Origin: Ulva prolifera
Lineage: Eukaryota; Chlorophyta; Ulvophyceae; Ulvales; Ulvaceae
Reading direction: 5' to 3'
Length of the DNA stretch: 64,000 bases
Assembly (NCBI GenBank): GCA_023078555.1
Contig: CM041196.1
Span: forward strand, 10,434,985 to 10,498,984
Shown here in pieces: positions 37,975-51,344 of this stretch; positions within the stretch are counted from its first letter, which is position 1, and every line of letters begins with the position of its first letter. A program made the translations under genes and the position numbers. The notes under the pieces were generated by a model. The model did not search any database and was not told the DNA's origin. It was given only the letters and a program-made list of their open reading frames with translations.

Positions 37975-40655
37975 ATGAGGCATAGCCTACACAGGCATGC
38001 AAGCAGAGCACCTTTCTGCTTCTCGTGTCGAGATTTGAGGCCGCTCAGGCCCACTGCCCGCGTTCACGCTGCACTGCCATCGTGCCGCTCTGAGCAGGAG
38101 CAGGATCCCAAACTTCAGGCAAACACAGGTACTTGAGGGCCATTCACTGGTATGCTGACATGCGCGCATGGCTACTCTGTGTCGTGGGACTGCCTCATCG
38201 GTGCAGCACTCAATTACATGCTAGGTTCTCAGAGAGCACTGCAAATGCAGGAAGCTTGATAGAGCGTGCTGGCAAATTTGCCGCCGACCTGGCCGTCAAT
38301 CCGTTGACATATCTCGTGGCCATCGTATTCTCTGTGTGGCTGGTCAATGTGCTGGGCGAGAGTGACCTGACCATCTTCGTGCTGGCTGCATTCCCCATCG
38401 TGGGCCTCACAGCCCTCTCCAAAAGCCCAATCGGAGAGGAAGTCCAGAAAAGTCTCGAGGCTGAGCTTCCTGGTGTGCTGTCATTTCTCCACCGCATGCA
38501 TGGTTCACACACAATCCCATCCTCAATGGTCAAACCTATGGTCAACAGTGCTTCCTTCCGCCACTGCAGAGCTTGAGGACGATGCAGCCCAGATGCAGCA
38601 GGCCTGGCACGATGCCCGAGAGCGCTCCCCGTACTTCGGCCCGTCCCGACCCCGCCTCCCCGGCCCCCTCGGCGCCGCACCGCACCTCCGGGGAGAGGCC
38701 CCAGGGGACTACGGCTTTGACCCCCTCGGCCTGTGGGCCGCAGCCGATCCGGGCCGACAGCGGTGGTACACCGAGGCCGAGATCCTGCACGGCCGCTGGG
38801 CGATGCTCGCGGTTGTTGGGTGCCTGATCCCGGAAATCCTGGACGTTTGCGGGGTGAACGTCGGCGAACCGGTGTGGTGGAAGGTGCGCCCTGGCGCACA
38901 GCACCCCGCGGGTGTCCACCAGTGCGGGGCTGGTCAACCGTGGCTGAGGCGCGCAGCGGGTACGGGTGGCGGACTGGGTCCATGTCTCGAGTCCGCACTG
39001 CCCTCCATGCGGGTGGGCAGCACTGCAGCCAGCAGGCGTCGGCCCGCGCAATTCTCCGCGGCAGCAGCGAGCGCGACCCACCGCCCCATGCATGAGCAGC
39101 TGCTGCACTGCCGCACGGGGTGCCCATGCCTGTACCTGTATCGTCGGCATTGGTGCACCAGAGACGGGCGTCGACGCTGCACCCTGCGCACATGGTCGCA
39201 TCACACGCACATGGGCCCCAGAACTGCACTGGAGGGTCGCAACCGGCTGGGGGTAAAGTAAAGTAAATCTGAATGTACTGAGCCGTATCCTATTGGACAT
39301 TGACAACTCCGAATTAACGGGGTTGTATCTGCACGTGCACATGCGTGTCCACATGCAAGCATGCATACATGGGCATGTGCATGCAGGTGGGAGAGTCCAA
39401 GCTGCGTGACGGCGTGAGCCTGAACTACGCCGGCATAGAAGGCTTCCGGATCGCGGGGAACCAGGGCCTCGGCATCATCTGTGCCTGCCAGGTGCCGCCT
39501 CCACCCTCCCTGTGCCTGCCATTGCCAACTCTTGCATTCCTCACGCCTCAGTGCCTCAGTTGTGTATCACTCATTCACTCACCGAGTGCTCGTTGGGTAT
39601 CGCTCACAGGCAACGGCTGGGAGGAGCCGAGGTCGTGATGCTGTACGCGTCAGTGCCTCGGGATTGTTCACTGTGATGTCATCGGCATACATCTCGCTCC
39701 GGCGTTCTCTGTGCTCTGCTCGGATGCTACACGCATCGGCACTCACCGGGCTGGCGCATAGCACTGCTGGAGAGGGTATGCGCAGCTTCGCGGCCATGAG
39801 TGGCCAGGAGTGCCGTCCGCCCCGCGCACGGTGCGCGCAGCCCTCGTCCATCACGGCAATCTGCCGCATATACCCAGCACCGACCGCTCTGCAAAATTTA
39901 AAATAATTTCTTTTGAATAAGGAATAAACTCACCTAATTTTACTTTAAATTGTGGATGTGGAAAAACAGTTTTTAAATAAGTTTGGCCCAGTGGCATATG
40001 ATGTGGCAACGGCCCTGGGTCTGACGGTCGCGCCATGGCGCAGGTGGTGCTGATGGGCGGCCCGGAGTACGCGCGGTACGTCGGCATCAAGTCGCTGCAG
40101 CCGGTGGGCGTCTTCCTGCCGGGCACTCAGGAGTACCCCGGGGGGGCGCCCTTCGACCCGGCGCAGTTCTCACGCAGCCCGGACGCTTTCCTCGAACAGC
40201 AGGTGTGCTCGCTGCCGATCCCATGCATGCGCGGCGGCGACACGGCGAAGCTGAGATCATGCGATGCTGTCATCGTGAATGCGCCGACATGACGATGATG
40301 CCCCGCGCAGCAGATGTGTCACGCAGACACAGTTCCAGGGGCAGGGAGGGGCAGTAGATGTGCCATGCGGACACAGTTTGAGGGGCAGGGAGAGGCACAG
40401 CCGCTGTGTGATGCGTTCGGAGAGATGACAGTGTCTGGCCTGAGTGCGGCTCTGAAGCTGTACATACACACACTGCGCTGGAGCCACGCATCGCATGTGC
40501 GTATCGCGGCGAATGCGGCGGTGAGCGGCAGTGTGTGGCTACAGGTGAAAGAGATCAAGAACGGCCGGCTGGCGATGGTCGCGATGCTCGGGCTGTTTGT
40601 GCAAGCCGCGGTGACGCGGCAGGGGCCGGTGCAGAACCTACTGGACGCACTGTGA
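37975..40655 (+). CDS. Light-harvesting chlorophyll-binding protein with extra N-terminal membrane region
   Basis: Antenna protein of the thylakoid membrane. Six exons (37975-38128, 38251-38472, 38570-38883, 39387-39491, 40044-40202, 40545-40655) join in phase to 354 residues. The first exon is a transit-peptide-like start ([17 protein letters not shown]). Exon 2 encodes a hydrophobic region not found in standard LHC proteins: about 70-86 and 91-106 ([33 protein letters not shown]). The three LHC helices follow, with chlorophyll ligands in the first (E196, H199, R201: [10 protein letters not shown]), E273 in the second (GGPEYAR) and E321, N324, R326 in the third (EIKNGRLAM). The [10 protein letters not shown] motif precedes the first. 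Plant LHCB7 is also described with an extra N-terminal helix, so this may be an LHCB7-type protein; a tree is needed. Confidence 0.9.
39256..39325. repeat. Dispersed short repeat, copy C
   Basis: Third clear copy of the element at 471-600 and 14906-15000. It lies in intron 3 of the antenna gene and shares GTAAATCTGAATGTACTGAGC and CATTGACAACTCCGAAT. Confidence 0.55.
40314..40400 (+). repeat. 44-bp imperfect tandem duplication
   Basis: Two adjacent units (40314-40357 and 40358-40400), each with GACACAGTT and GGGGCAGGGA, lie in the last intron of the antenna gene. Confidence 0.75.
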
Positions 40656-42888
40656 CACATGGCGAGCACACTGTGAACTGCGACCCCTGCCAGATCGCGC
40701 ATGCATGCGGCAGTGTATGGTCGCATCATAGGCCGCGGCGCCGCCCGACAGCACGGCCAGCGGGCCGAGCGTGGCTGCATGTGCCGCAGCGTTGCGATGA
40801 GAAGCGAGTCCGCCTGAACATGCAGCTGAGGGGAGGGGACCCCTGCCTAGGGCGCCTGGGGACCATGTCCCCTCCCCTAGGCACCCTAGGAAGAGGCATT
40901 CTCTGAGCTGCGCAGGCTGTTCCTCCGGACCGCCGTTGCCTGCAGTCCTGTAGCGGGCTGGCTTGATGTGTGTCACATCAATGTACCTACTCATGAAAGT
41001 AATACCGCAGTGGTACAGCTGTTGTACAGAGTTGTTGCGGCATTGCACTGCAGGGGGGTGCGCACAGGCAGCCATGTGAGGTTTCACCGTGGTTGTTTGG
41101 GTGTGTGTCGTGGGGCAGGTCGCTTGCCACAATAGGAATGATACATCCATTTGACAGATCGGCACAGTGCTCAACGCGCTAACAGCCTGCTCCAAACTGC
41201 TTGTGCCTTGTGCTACATGGCCTACAGCTCCTGCATATGCGAGCTTGCGACCACTCAGTGGCATACCTATTATAGTGTGATCTATTCACTGCTGCTTGGG
41301 GCTGAAGCTCTGTCATTGCTGGCCATGACGAAGTTTGTCTGAAATTCACATCCTTTCCGTGGACTTGGTGCTCCGAGATTGACCAGGCTGGTGGTGTAGC
41401 TACAATATGCGGGTGAACAATGCAGCACATGCATTAAGGGACGAGAGCCCCTGAGGTAGTGGTTCAGCAGCCTGCATATTCTGAATCAGGTCTATGCCAT
41501 AGAGTCTATGGCTCGAAATTGTCACCGAGCTGAAGGACAGAAGCCGACATGCTGCGCCGGACACGCCACAGTCCAACAGGTTGACAGCTCCTTGAGATGC
41601 ACGAGGTGACTTCTGCGGAATAATATTGATGTCATGCAGCCACATGCGCAATGCTCGTCAACCTGCAAGCGCGCGCTTGCACGACCAGGCGCGCCTGGTC
41701 GAAGAAATCATCAGACAGCGGTCTTACGTTGACTGCATCTGTGTTCCAGCTTCACCTGCTCTGCCAGTTGTAAGTTCGACGTCAGGTGTCACACAGTCCA
41801 ATGCTGTTATCATATGGTTGATTCATCTGGGTGCGCCGATCACGTTGTCCACGATTGTACCGGCCGTCGGAAACAATGACAACAGCGGGATACGGCTTCC
41901 CCCTCAATGGCCATCGCTCACATCTCACGCTGATCTACTGAGGATCCGTGGGTCATGATGCCGTGGCAAGCCAGCATGCCCGTGGCAGTCACAACGAGGC
42001 AACTTGGCCTCTCGAGATTCGACTGCTACGCTGTAGAACCTGTCACAGAAGCCCCACTCGGAGAATACGGGCTCGACATACCGCGGGAACGCCATACATG
42101 CCACTGCTCGTGTACCAGAAGGGTGAAGGATGGATGATCTCGTCTGATGGCCACAGAATGGCCTCAGGTATCTCTAGAGATAGTTGTCAGAGCACTGATG
42201 CCTTTCCTAGCTGTGGGCAGATTGCTTCCACCAGCACCATCTGTGAGCGAGGCCTGCATGTCACTTGCATTGAAGCATCATGACGCTGTGCAGGTGCTCC
42301 CGCGCCTTGTTCACTGGGAACTGGCTTCCATATCGATTCAAACAACAATATGTGGCTGCACAGGTACACGCATTGGCACTGTGGTGCAACGATGTGATCA
42401 TAGCAGCGGCTGCCATGCCACATCCTGCGCCATTACAAAACCTGGGCCCCTTGGCAGAGCATGAGAGCATGCTACCAGTCATTGCAATCAAAGACGTGAT
42501 CCGGTGGTCAAATCAACACAACTTGATCAGCACAAACAAACACCATCTTCAGGCAGAGAACATGTACCCTTGAAATGGCTGCTACCGTCACACAGCAGTG
42601 GCCTTTTCTCTCTGACATGCATGGGTGTGGGAGCGGGGGGCCTGCCGGCATGCATACCTGTCGACACCGCGGCGGGCCAAGGCCCAACACATGCAGGGTC
42701 GACCTCCGAAGCCCAGCCTCCAAGACTGAGTTCAGCGCTCCAGCAGCCGTACGCTTCTACCTGGGACGCTGATTGTCTTGAGTACGTTGTTGAAGTAAAG
42801 CTCAACAGGTCCTCAGGATATCGTCAGCCAACGCAAAGCACTTCGCCTTGACCCCATTGTGCACTCCGTCCTCGGGTCTCCTCTCGAG
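40656..42888. other. Spacer between the antenna gene and the ZIP gene
   Basis: An imperfect hairpin lies at 40846-40890 (next entry). Otherwise I see no gene. Open frames near 41626-41958 and 42504-42851 have no family features. Confidence 0.45.
40846..40890. repeat. Inverted repeat downstream of the antenna gene
   Basis: CCTAGGGCGCCTGGGGA (40846-40862) pairs with TCCCCTAGGCACCCTAGG (40873-40890) with one mismatch and one bulge around a 10-nt loop. Adjacent GGGGAGGGGAC offers an alternative pairing. It is about 190 bp past the stop codon and could lie in the 3' UTR. Confidence 0.7.
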
Positions 42889-45800
42889 ATGGGTCGCAGG
42901 CGTTGCCGTTATTGTTTTGCCTTGATTGGTCTGTACTTCGTCTCACATGATTGTAAAGCTGGAGCAGATGCTCACGACCACTCATCAGATCATGCTCACG
43001 AGCATGATGAGGTGGCCAGCAACACCGACTTCGTCTCGGGTCTGGGAGGTGAAACACCGGCAGCACATGTACAGCACCTATACAACGACAGCGGAACATC
43101 AGATACTTTATTCGCCTGGATGCTGGACAGCGCCAGGTGCGAGCTGGGCGACGTCTTCTTGCTTGTGGCTTGCAATTCGCGCGGGCTGCCCTTGCGAGGA
43201 CCGGGACGGTCGTGTTGTAGAATTGGGTGTGTGACACTGTAAAGAGAAGTATGACTGTAAATGCGTATGGACTCCTGATCGGGTGCTGATGGCCCGTCCT
43301 CATGTCGTGTGTCCGTGCCTGCGGCAGGCGCATGCCACATGCAGGTAACGGCCTCATCAATATACCGTAGTCGCTGTCCGATGCGCTCGCTGTGTGCCGA
43401 AATCAAACCTGAAAATGCAGCCTGCGTGTTGTTCGGTGTTGAGTCCGTGATGGTTATGGTGCGCAAGACCCCGACGCAACACAACGTTGCCAGTCGTGAG
43501 CTCAGTCGGAGACGTTCACTGCACAAGAGGCGTCTCCGACAAAGTAGGTTGCTGGTGGGTGGCTGCATTTGCATCCAATCAGCAAAAATATGTGCGAATG
43601 AGTGCCTGTGTTTACTGAGGAAACCTGCGCTCGCCCTGATGAGCGATTGCGTTCACATGCTTGATATGGTCACGGCCGAAGGCAATCAAAATCATGTGTA
43701 CACTGTAACTCGATGTGCACAACTTGTCTCACGACATCGGTTCAGCCCAACACCCAACAATTCTGCGCAGTCGTGACAGGGACGACTCTCGATCGTTGCT
43801 GCCCGCGAATACCCCATGACTCCTCCTGCGAGATCGAACCATGTAGGCTTTCGGAATCATCAAGAATCTCATACAGATGTTGGGGTCTTACACGTTCATA
43901 TGTGGCTGCCTGGAACGCAAACGCAGCGCCACTGGGCCGGGCTTCGTGCAATACACGCCAGCGGCGTCCTGTGTCCATTAGTGAAAGACCCAACTTGCTC
44001 TTGTGAACTTGTGTTGCAGCTGGTTCACAGTTTGTCGCCAAGCTGCTCACTGCTTGTAATGCGGGTCAGAGATTGCCAGGCCACAATCTCGTTCTGAGAC
44101 ACTTTGCTCGTTGTTGTCCAGTTCCGCCGGCGTGCGCACTTGCCAGCATGATGCGACCACTTTGACATGTACGTGTAAGACCAGCTAGTAATTCTCCTGC
44201 GTTCGAGTGGCGTGCCAGGCTGTGCTCTTCTGACATGCCATATTGTCTGTCTATTGCAAATTGATTCAACTTTGTGTGGCATGCATCGAGTAGATGTGGG
44301 GTCTCTCTTGACCACACAGTGAGCGTAAAACAAGCTACAATCGGTGTTGACTGCTGTGTAGAGGCTCCTCCTGTGCGCCAGTGGCTGAAGAGCTCAGCAT
44401 TACAGAAGCACATGCCCATGATCCGGAACACGACCATGATGAAGACCATGGGGGCTCGGAGAGTAGCAGGCGGTTACATAGAAGGCTACTAGATCTAGCT
44501 CAAGGAACAGCTGAGGCAAACACCTCAGAAGAGGGCAGTGCAGTTGAAGCAAGTGGTCATGATGACCATGCTCACGACGACCACTCAGAGGAGCACAGCG
44601 ACGGTGCTGGGGCGGACAGTGCTGCGTGGGTGTTGACTGCTGCATCGCTGGAAGAGCTGGGGGCGTCAAATGCTGGTACGCAGGCTTTTGCCCACAACTC
44701 TTTTGTCGTGTCGTGCATCACCGCTCAACATTCGGCCGGCCTGGTCAATAAACCAGGTGATGGCCATGAGCCATATGCTCTGCACAGCTGCTGCATGCTG
44801 CGTGGCATGGCAAGATCCTCATCCATTCTTGCGGGCCGGTGGGGACTCAAATGGTTGCGCTGTTCCTGTGGCAACACGCATCGGCACAGTCTCGTGTTTG
44901 GATGTTCCAAACTCCGGACAGCCTCCTCGATGGCTTTGAGGGGCCTGCTTCCAAAGATCAGTGATGGGTGGCAGCGTGCCAGGTGATTGCAGACCAAACA
45001 CCCCCGGCTTCGCTTGCAGTTAAAGCCCGCCAAACACTACCGTTCTCTCGGGGCACAGCTTGCTGTCGAGTGCGCTGGCTGTGCAGCAAGCCCGCCAGCC
45101 TGATGCTCTTTCAGCCACGTGATGCCGCATATCGCGTGGTGGTTGATGCTGTCGTTCTTTGAGTTGCAGACGCCCACAGTAGGTTGTATTGAACCGAAAA
45201 CAATTACAGACTGGCCGACACGCTCACGCCAGACTGGCCGGCACGCTCACGCTGTATCCGCCGCTCGCTGAGCACTGCGTAGCAGTTCCCGCACATCGCC
45301 ACCACACTGGCCACACACATTCACCGGTGCTCCCGCGGGCACATCGCCACCTCCGCGACCGTGGGCCCAGATCACGCCACACCACCTCTCCGTTCCCAGT
45401 GTCACCAAACGCCCCCCGCCGCTCCTCCAGGCCGCCACGCCGCATCTGTGCAGGTTCCGACAGCGTCGCAGAAGCTCTTGCATTCGTCACCGCGTGCCTC
45501 GTGGACCCGAACTGTGTCCTTGAACGCTCCACCACCGCCGCCGCGGACGAGCCGATCACGGGCGATGAAGATCACCCCGGCCACGGTGACGACGACGGGA
45601 AGTTCGTCGGACTCAAGATCGGCCTCGCGGCCGCCTTCCTCGCGATGACCATCATCACGTCGTACCTCCCGCTCGTGTTCATGTTCAGCCGGCACTACAC
45701 GGTGCGCCATCGTGCATGACAAATGCCAATTTCAACTTGATTCGGGCCTTGATATGGTAGAGCACCAAGGTGTCCCAACAGGCGCTGCAACCACAACTGG

Positions 45801-47769
45801 ACTGAGCATCTGGGTTATGTGGCGGGGGGGCCCAGTGGCTGGGCTCACGGCGTAGCATCTGCGGTGTGGCACACGCACGCCACGATGTCTATATTCTCCG
45901 TTTCGGCTGTTGTGGCTGCGTCGGTCTGCAGCGCAGCGCTGTCCGCCCCCATCTGCACGGTACCCCAACTCCCCTGCGCGCATCGCCTGACTGCAACGCT
46001 GTGGGATGTCTGAGGATCGTGCATGATATCAGCGGCGAGGACGGTCTGCTTCCACTAGGGTGGCGGCATCGCAACGAAGCGCTGCGGTGCTGCAGCAGGA
46101 TGATCCACCAGTGGAGCGGCCTGCGCTGCTGGCTTTCGCTGCTTTCTACGCCTACCTGTGCATGATCAGCTGACTGTGCACGGTCAGCAGTCACATCTGC
46201 GGTGACGCTGTGCATTGTGCCTCCTCTGGGATCCCCCAGTTCCATAGTCGTACCATTTGAGCCACAGCAGCCCCCCGCCCGCAGCCACGCATGGAGGCGT
46301 GGGGGGTTAGGGGTAAGGGGTACCGTACCCCCAGGTACGGGCATGCCCCCCGTGCATACATCTTCTGATCACATCTTGTACCACATGGGATGCGGCCGCA
46401 CCCCACCTCCGATAAATGGATGCATGCAGGGCATCCTCACGTGCCTCAATGTGTTCTCCGGCTCCGTCTTCCTGTCCGTCGGCGTCCTGCACCTCCTCCC
46501 GCACGTCGCCGAATACGAGTCCGCGGCCAAACTGTCGACTGACTTCCCGGTCGGCAACGCCATCGTCATCGTCGGCTTCCTGTCGGTCCTTTTCATGGAG
46601 CAGGTGGTCTTTGACGTGCACGGCGCGGAGGTGGACGAGCGCTCGGCGACGGTGAATGCAGCGGCAAAGTACGCGCTGGTGACGCAGGCGACGACGGTGG
46701 CGCGGCGGTTCCACTCGCCGCTGCTCACGGAGGGGGCGGTGGTGCTGCACGCGGTGCTGGAGTGCATTGTGCTTGGGATCGCGGTGCGCACCTGGAACCT
46801 CCCGCTGTGAGCTTCTTGCGCTAGTCACGGCAAGTTCTGTGGCTGAGTGTGCACCTGTCTGCGGGCTCCGCCAATTTGTGAGTAAGGGCAGTGGAGGAAT
46901 GGATATGTGCTCCGGATATGCATTCTGGGCGCACTGCGTTTCACTCCATGAAGCGTCGGTCCGAGCGCAATCTTGCACCGGCATGATTCCAGCGAGGGGT
47001 TGTGCCGTCTGTGATGGCCACATGTGGCACACCCTGCTCGAGGGGAACCACCACACAGTGCAACTCAGCAGTAGTATGCATGCTGACACGTTGATCAGTG
47101 CCTCCACGGACAGTGGCAGGGGAAGAGTCCAAGCGCGTGCATCGGAACTGGCGCATGTGCACGTATGCATGGCGGACACCCTCGCGGCCCGGAGGTCCCC
47201 TTGACAGACCCCCGCACCGACCGCGCCGGCCGATGCAGGGCAGCCGGGAAGACATCTGGCTCCTCTTCTCAGCGATCTGCTCACACAAGGTCTTCACGAC
47301 GATGTCTCAGTCTGCGCGCTTCCTGCGCCTCGGCTGCTCCCCCGCCCTCCTCTTCATCCTCCTCGCACCCTTCCACTTCCTCCCCCCGCTCGGCATCGTC
47401 CTCGGTGCCGTCACCGGCCAGGAGCACTCGACTGCGTCCCTCGTCCTCGCCGCCCTCGCCACCGGCACGTTCCTCTACGTCGGCGCGTTTGAGGTCGTCG
47501 CGGAGGAGTTTGCCGAGGTCGGCACCTCGCAGGCGGAGGAGGTGGCCGAGACGGGCCGCAGCTGGGCGGGGGGGTGCTTCGGCAGCGGCAGCAATAGCGG
47601 CTGCATCGGGGAACCGGTCAGCGGCGAGGCCGGCGGCGCGGACGCTGAGCCGGCAAAGTCGTGGGTCCCTGGCCGCACCGTCAAGTTCTCGATCTTCGTG
47701 TTCGGCTGCGGGGTGCTGTTTGCGGTGACGGCGGTGCTGCCATCGCACAGCGAGGTGCACGGCCACTGA
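42889..47769 (+). CDS. ZIP-family (SLC39) metal ion transporter
   Basis: ZIP proteins move zinc, iron or manganese into the cytosol. Five exons (42889-43136, 44362-44675, 45454-45701, 46430-46783, 47239-47769) join in phase to 564 residues. A hydrophobic start (CRYCFALIGLYFVSHDC) fits a signal peptide. The long extracellular region has His/Asp-rich clusters at about 28-40, 100-112 and 149-161 (GHDDHAHDDHSEEH). Eight membrane helices follow: TM1 about 239-264, TM2 with HLLPHV, TM3 (NAIVIVGFLSVLF), TM4 with HAVLECIVLG (H377, E381), TM5 with HK (404-405), then TM6-TM8. The usual small residue plus Gly after the TM4 acidic position is replaced by Cys-Ile, so the metal site may differ. The first intron is 1.2 kb; its join rests on phase only. 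The subcellular membrane is unknown. Confidence 0.87.
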
Positions 47770-50700
47770 TGTGACAAACACAGAGGGGCGGAGATGGCCC
47801 CGGCAGATGTGTCCGAGGTGAGCAGGCTCGCTGATGTGTTGGGAGGCGCCAGCCGATGAGCTTTGCATCACGAATATATGATGGATATATGTACACGAGT
47901 GGGCCATGCGTTGCCCCCGGAACCATGGCACTGGGCAGTGCGTGAATGTGTAAGGATGCCTGCATGACCAGCTTACAGTGCCCCACCTTCTCGGTCGTGC
48001 TTTTGCTCCTCACCAGACGCCTGGCCCCCAGTCGTCTTGACAGCCGTGGCAACTGCTTGTGTAGAGGTGGTCTAGGCCAGCACTGTAGACAGATGCTGCA
48101 CGAAGCAGCATGGAGTTGAAGGATGCCCAGCGCATCAGGTGCGACACAGCAGGTGAGATTGTTTGGGCTGTGATGCCATTTCGCTGCAGCTGCACTGTAC
48201 CTCGTTATCTCGAGTACTGCAGCGCTGCGGGCTGCTGCCAGGTTGGCACAGCTGACACTGTTCTGAACACAATAGGTACATAAGGCGAGACGCCACGGTT
48301 TATCTGCGGATTTCGACTCAGTATTCTAATCGTTATCTCATGTAAACATTACTATCTATCCTCAACGGCTTCAGGCTGCAAAGGATGCAGGCAGCAGTAA
48401 GTGTTCTATATTCATTCGACGCCAGGATAGCAGCGAGCATGAATCCAGTCGCAGCGAGCGAGCTGTAGTTAGGAAGAACAGATGCAGCTTTTACATGACT
48501 ATGCTCTATCACAGGACAACCTGGCAGTGTTAAGGCCATGCTGTATCCCTGTCGCAGTCACCATGTACCGGCGTGGACATGCGCAACAGTCTGAATTGTC
48601 AAGCAGCAGCGTTCGTGTAGTGTGAGACAGCATGCATCGCCTGATCACACTGTGATGCATTCATGAGATTGCCTATCACCGGCACGATGCACTGAACAGG
48701 TTGCATTTTGTATGGATCCTGCAGCATGGCATGTTACATACGAACATACATTGGAACAATCTAAATGTACAGGAAGTCGGGGTTCAGTCCAATCTACAGT
48801 GGTGGAATTGACCAGAGCTGCATGTTGGGCAGTTGCACTTCAGCGCAGTGTGACACTTTCTTGTCAGAGACCTGCAATGACGAGCGACCACAACTCGCAG
48901 CCATCGCTTGAAACGATCTATTTTTAGCCGCATCAACATCGCCCAGCGATCACAGCGAACCACTGCACACCTTGCACCGGCTGGCCCAGCCACAACCAAA
49001 ATGAGCACCTGAGTTATCAGTGGGACAGACAGGACAGCCTGTGCTCAGTAATCGTTTGTGCAAAGAGCATGATGAAAGGTAGCTATTTCCGTTCCTCAAG
49101 GCCCCTGTCCGCTTCAAACAAGCGAAAATTACGGAAATCATGTGCCTATGATCGGCTGTGCCGTACTTCGTGGCTCCTTGCTGAGCGTGGAGTGCGGCCT
49201 GGGGGCTACTGGAACTAGTTGGCACGACACACTCCCACAGATCACCACCGAAGGGACCAGAATGAGAAACAATGTAACCTACAGTGCCGGACCGCTGTGA
49301 TAGTTGTGCCTGCGTTTCCGGAGCGAAATCAACGGTATCGCTTGCTCGAAACTGCCTTCACTGCACCTCCAACGCAGCTAAGCACGTGCCCCAGCCTAGG
49401 ATGTCTGCCGTGGTACTGAGAAAGGTAAATGCCACTCAATAATCTGCATGTATCAGATTTGGTGGCTGCATGATGAGACTGGGGAGCGGACTCTCCACCA
49501 GCGAGGCGCCGTAGCAGCAAGTGTATGGCTGGCAGTCCAAGCGTAGACAAGACGAGCACTTGTTTGTGTATCAGTCTGGTCTGTGTTCACAGGAGGGGAT
49601 CCACGAACGGCCCTGAAAGCTGCAAGCCATCCGGCGCGTGGCGGAGGCTGCCCAGTATCTCAGATACATGGTACATGGCAGTGCGTCAGATACATGCAAC
49701 GCCGTGCCAAGAGTAAACCGCCTTCGCACTTGGTGCCAGGTTTTGGACACCCGTCACACCTCTCACCACGTACCCTTGCTTCGCTGACGAATGCTCCGAG
49801 TGCTGTCCGCGGCGGTGGCCATCTCCGCCTGGTGCTCTACAGACCCCAGCAGTCGTGCATGTTTGACCCGAGACTACATGGCAAGCAGCATGGGCAGTTC
49901 GCGATGTGGACCACCTTATTCGTAGTGTGTTGTGGTTAGTGAGGCATGCAACTTCACGCAGCTTCTCGGGATCTGTGTTTGAGGTGCATTGCAGTGAGCC
50001 GTCGTCTACACGCGTGCAACGAGCTGCGCTGACAGCAGGTGACGCCTGACAGCCCCTCAATGGACCACCGGGACGTCGAACAATTACCGCTGTGTACGGC
50101 GATAGCTAGACGATCTTCTTTGCGGCAGCCGCTAGCCTGCCAAGGTCTTACGGAGCGCGTCGCCTGCTGCTCTGTAGTTGCTGCCCTGTTACTGTATGTC
50201 GATTGCTTTGAGCAGGTGCTCTACCATACAATGGATCGAGTTCTTGTGAATCCATGAGTACTCTCTGCCCTGGCTGCGGGAAGTCACTGCGGTTGGCACA
50301 TGTATACATTGCCACAATTTACTGTCATGGTCTGCGATGGATGTGTGATATTCTAACAATTTCCAAGCATTTCGTCGCTCTGATCTGTCGTAATCAGGAC
50401 GAATGCTAACTTGCTGCTCAATTCGCGGCCCCTACAGCTAGTTTGTATCGTGCCATCAACACCGGCGCCGTTGTCCATGCTACTTTCACCGATCCGGTAT
50501 ACCGGCTACGTAGCACACTTGAGCTTGCGTGCTGGTTTCGCGGTGCTGCCGGCCTTGTTGCCTTTGTCCTTGTAACACTTGCGTACGCACGAGCATCGTA
50601 CGAGATAGTCGTTGATTCAAGCGAAGTTGATGCTATCACACGCGTACGGGAATTTGTATGCGATATCTCCCGACAAGATGACGTCCCATGACGGCCAAGC

Positions 50701-51344
50701 TGTGTTGCAAAGACGATGTCACGGGGAGGCAGGTAGCACCGCAGGGATTGGGCAAACACGACGCACTTAGGCCATGTGCCAGTTGAAGAGGAAATAATCT
50801 GACCTGGCGCGAACGTTCGGCACTCGTCAGTCATCGCGATTCGGTCCACCACAACAGCGTCATGCATGCTGTACACGTGTACTTAAGCTCGGCTGAGCTT
50901 TAAGAGTACATAGAGCGCATCGCGTGTTCAAGTGGACAGCCGCGTTCCAGATTGCTGTCACAAACAGCTACCCAGATATGGTGGCAGGAACATTAACTGG
51001 CCATCCGCGCGTGGATAATATTGTACGCTTTCCTGAGACCGTCGCGTTGCGAGAGCTCGCGAGGCTTTGAATGCATACACAGGTGGCTTGGGTGCATCCA
51101 GATGTGGTCCTGCTCTTCACTGAGCGCTCCCGCCGGCACAGTTTGACATACAGAGTACGGCAAAAGCAGTGATGACAGCGCTCACTGGCTGGAGTGCGTG
51201 ATGAAAGTATACAGATATTTCGCCATAGGCGCCGGTGATCAAGCCCACGGGGGTGAAGGAGCAGCGCAGTGGCTGACCACACAGTCACAACAACTTCGAC
51301 GGTCACATCAGATGGTGTCATAGATGTAGACTATTGCTCTCATC
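47770..51344. other. Spacer between the ZIP and hydrolase genes
   Basis: No gene is recognised. One plausible but unassigned exon is 50438-50691 (+): it opens after a CTACAG acceptor, encodes YRAINTGAVVHATFTDPVYR and a likely membrane segment (GLVAFVLVTLAYA), and ends with a stop. A second frame, at 50039-50257, also has a hydrophobic segment, but the two do not join in phase at obvious sites. Confidence 0.35.

Noticed and set aside
46246-46330. Telomere-like GGGGTTAGGGG tract
   Set aside because: Only one or two TTAGGGG-like units occur, within a mixed G-rich palindrome; it is not a telomeric array.
47281-47931. 216-residue minus-strand frame
   Set aside because: It is a shadow of the last ZIP exon, which has clear membrane helices on the plus strand.
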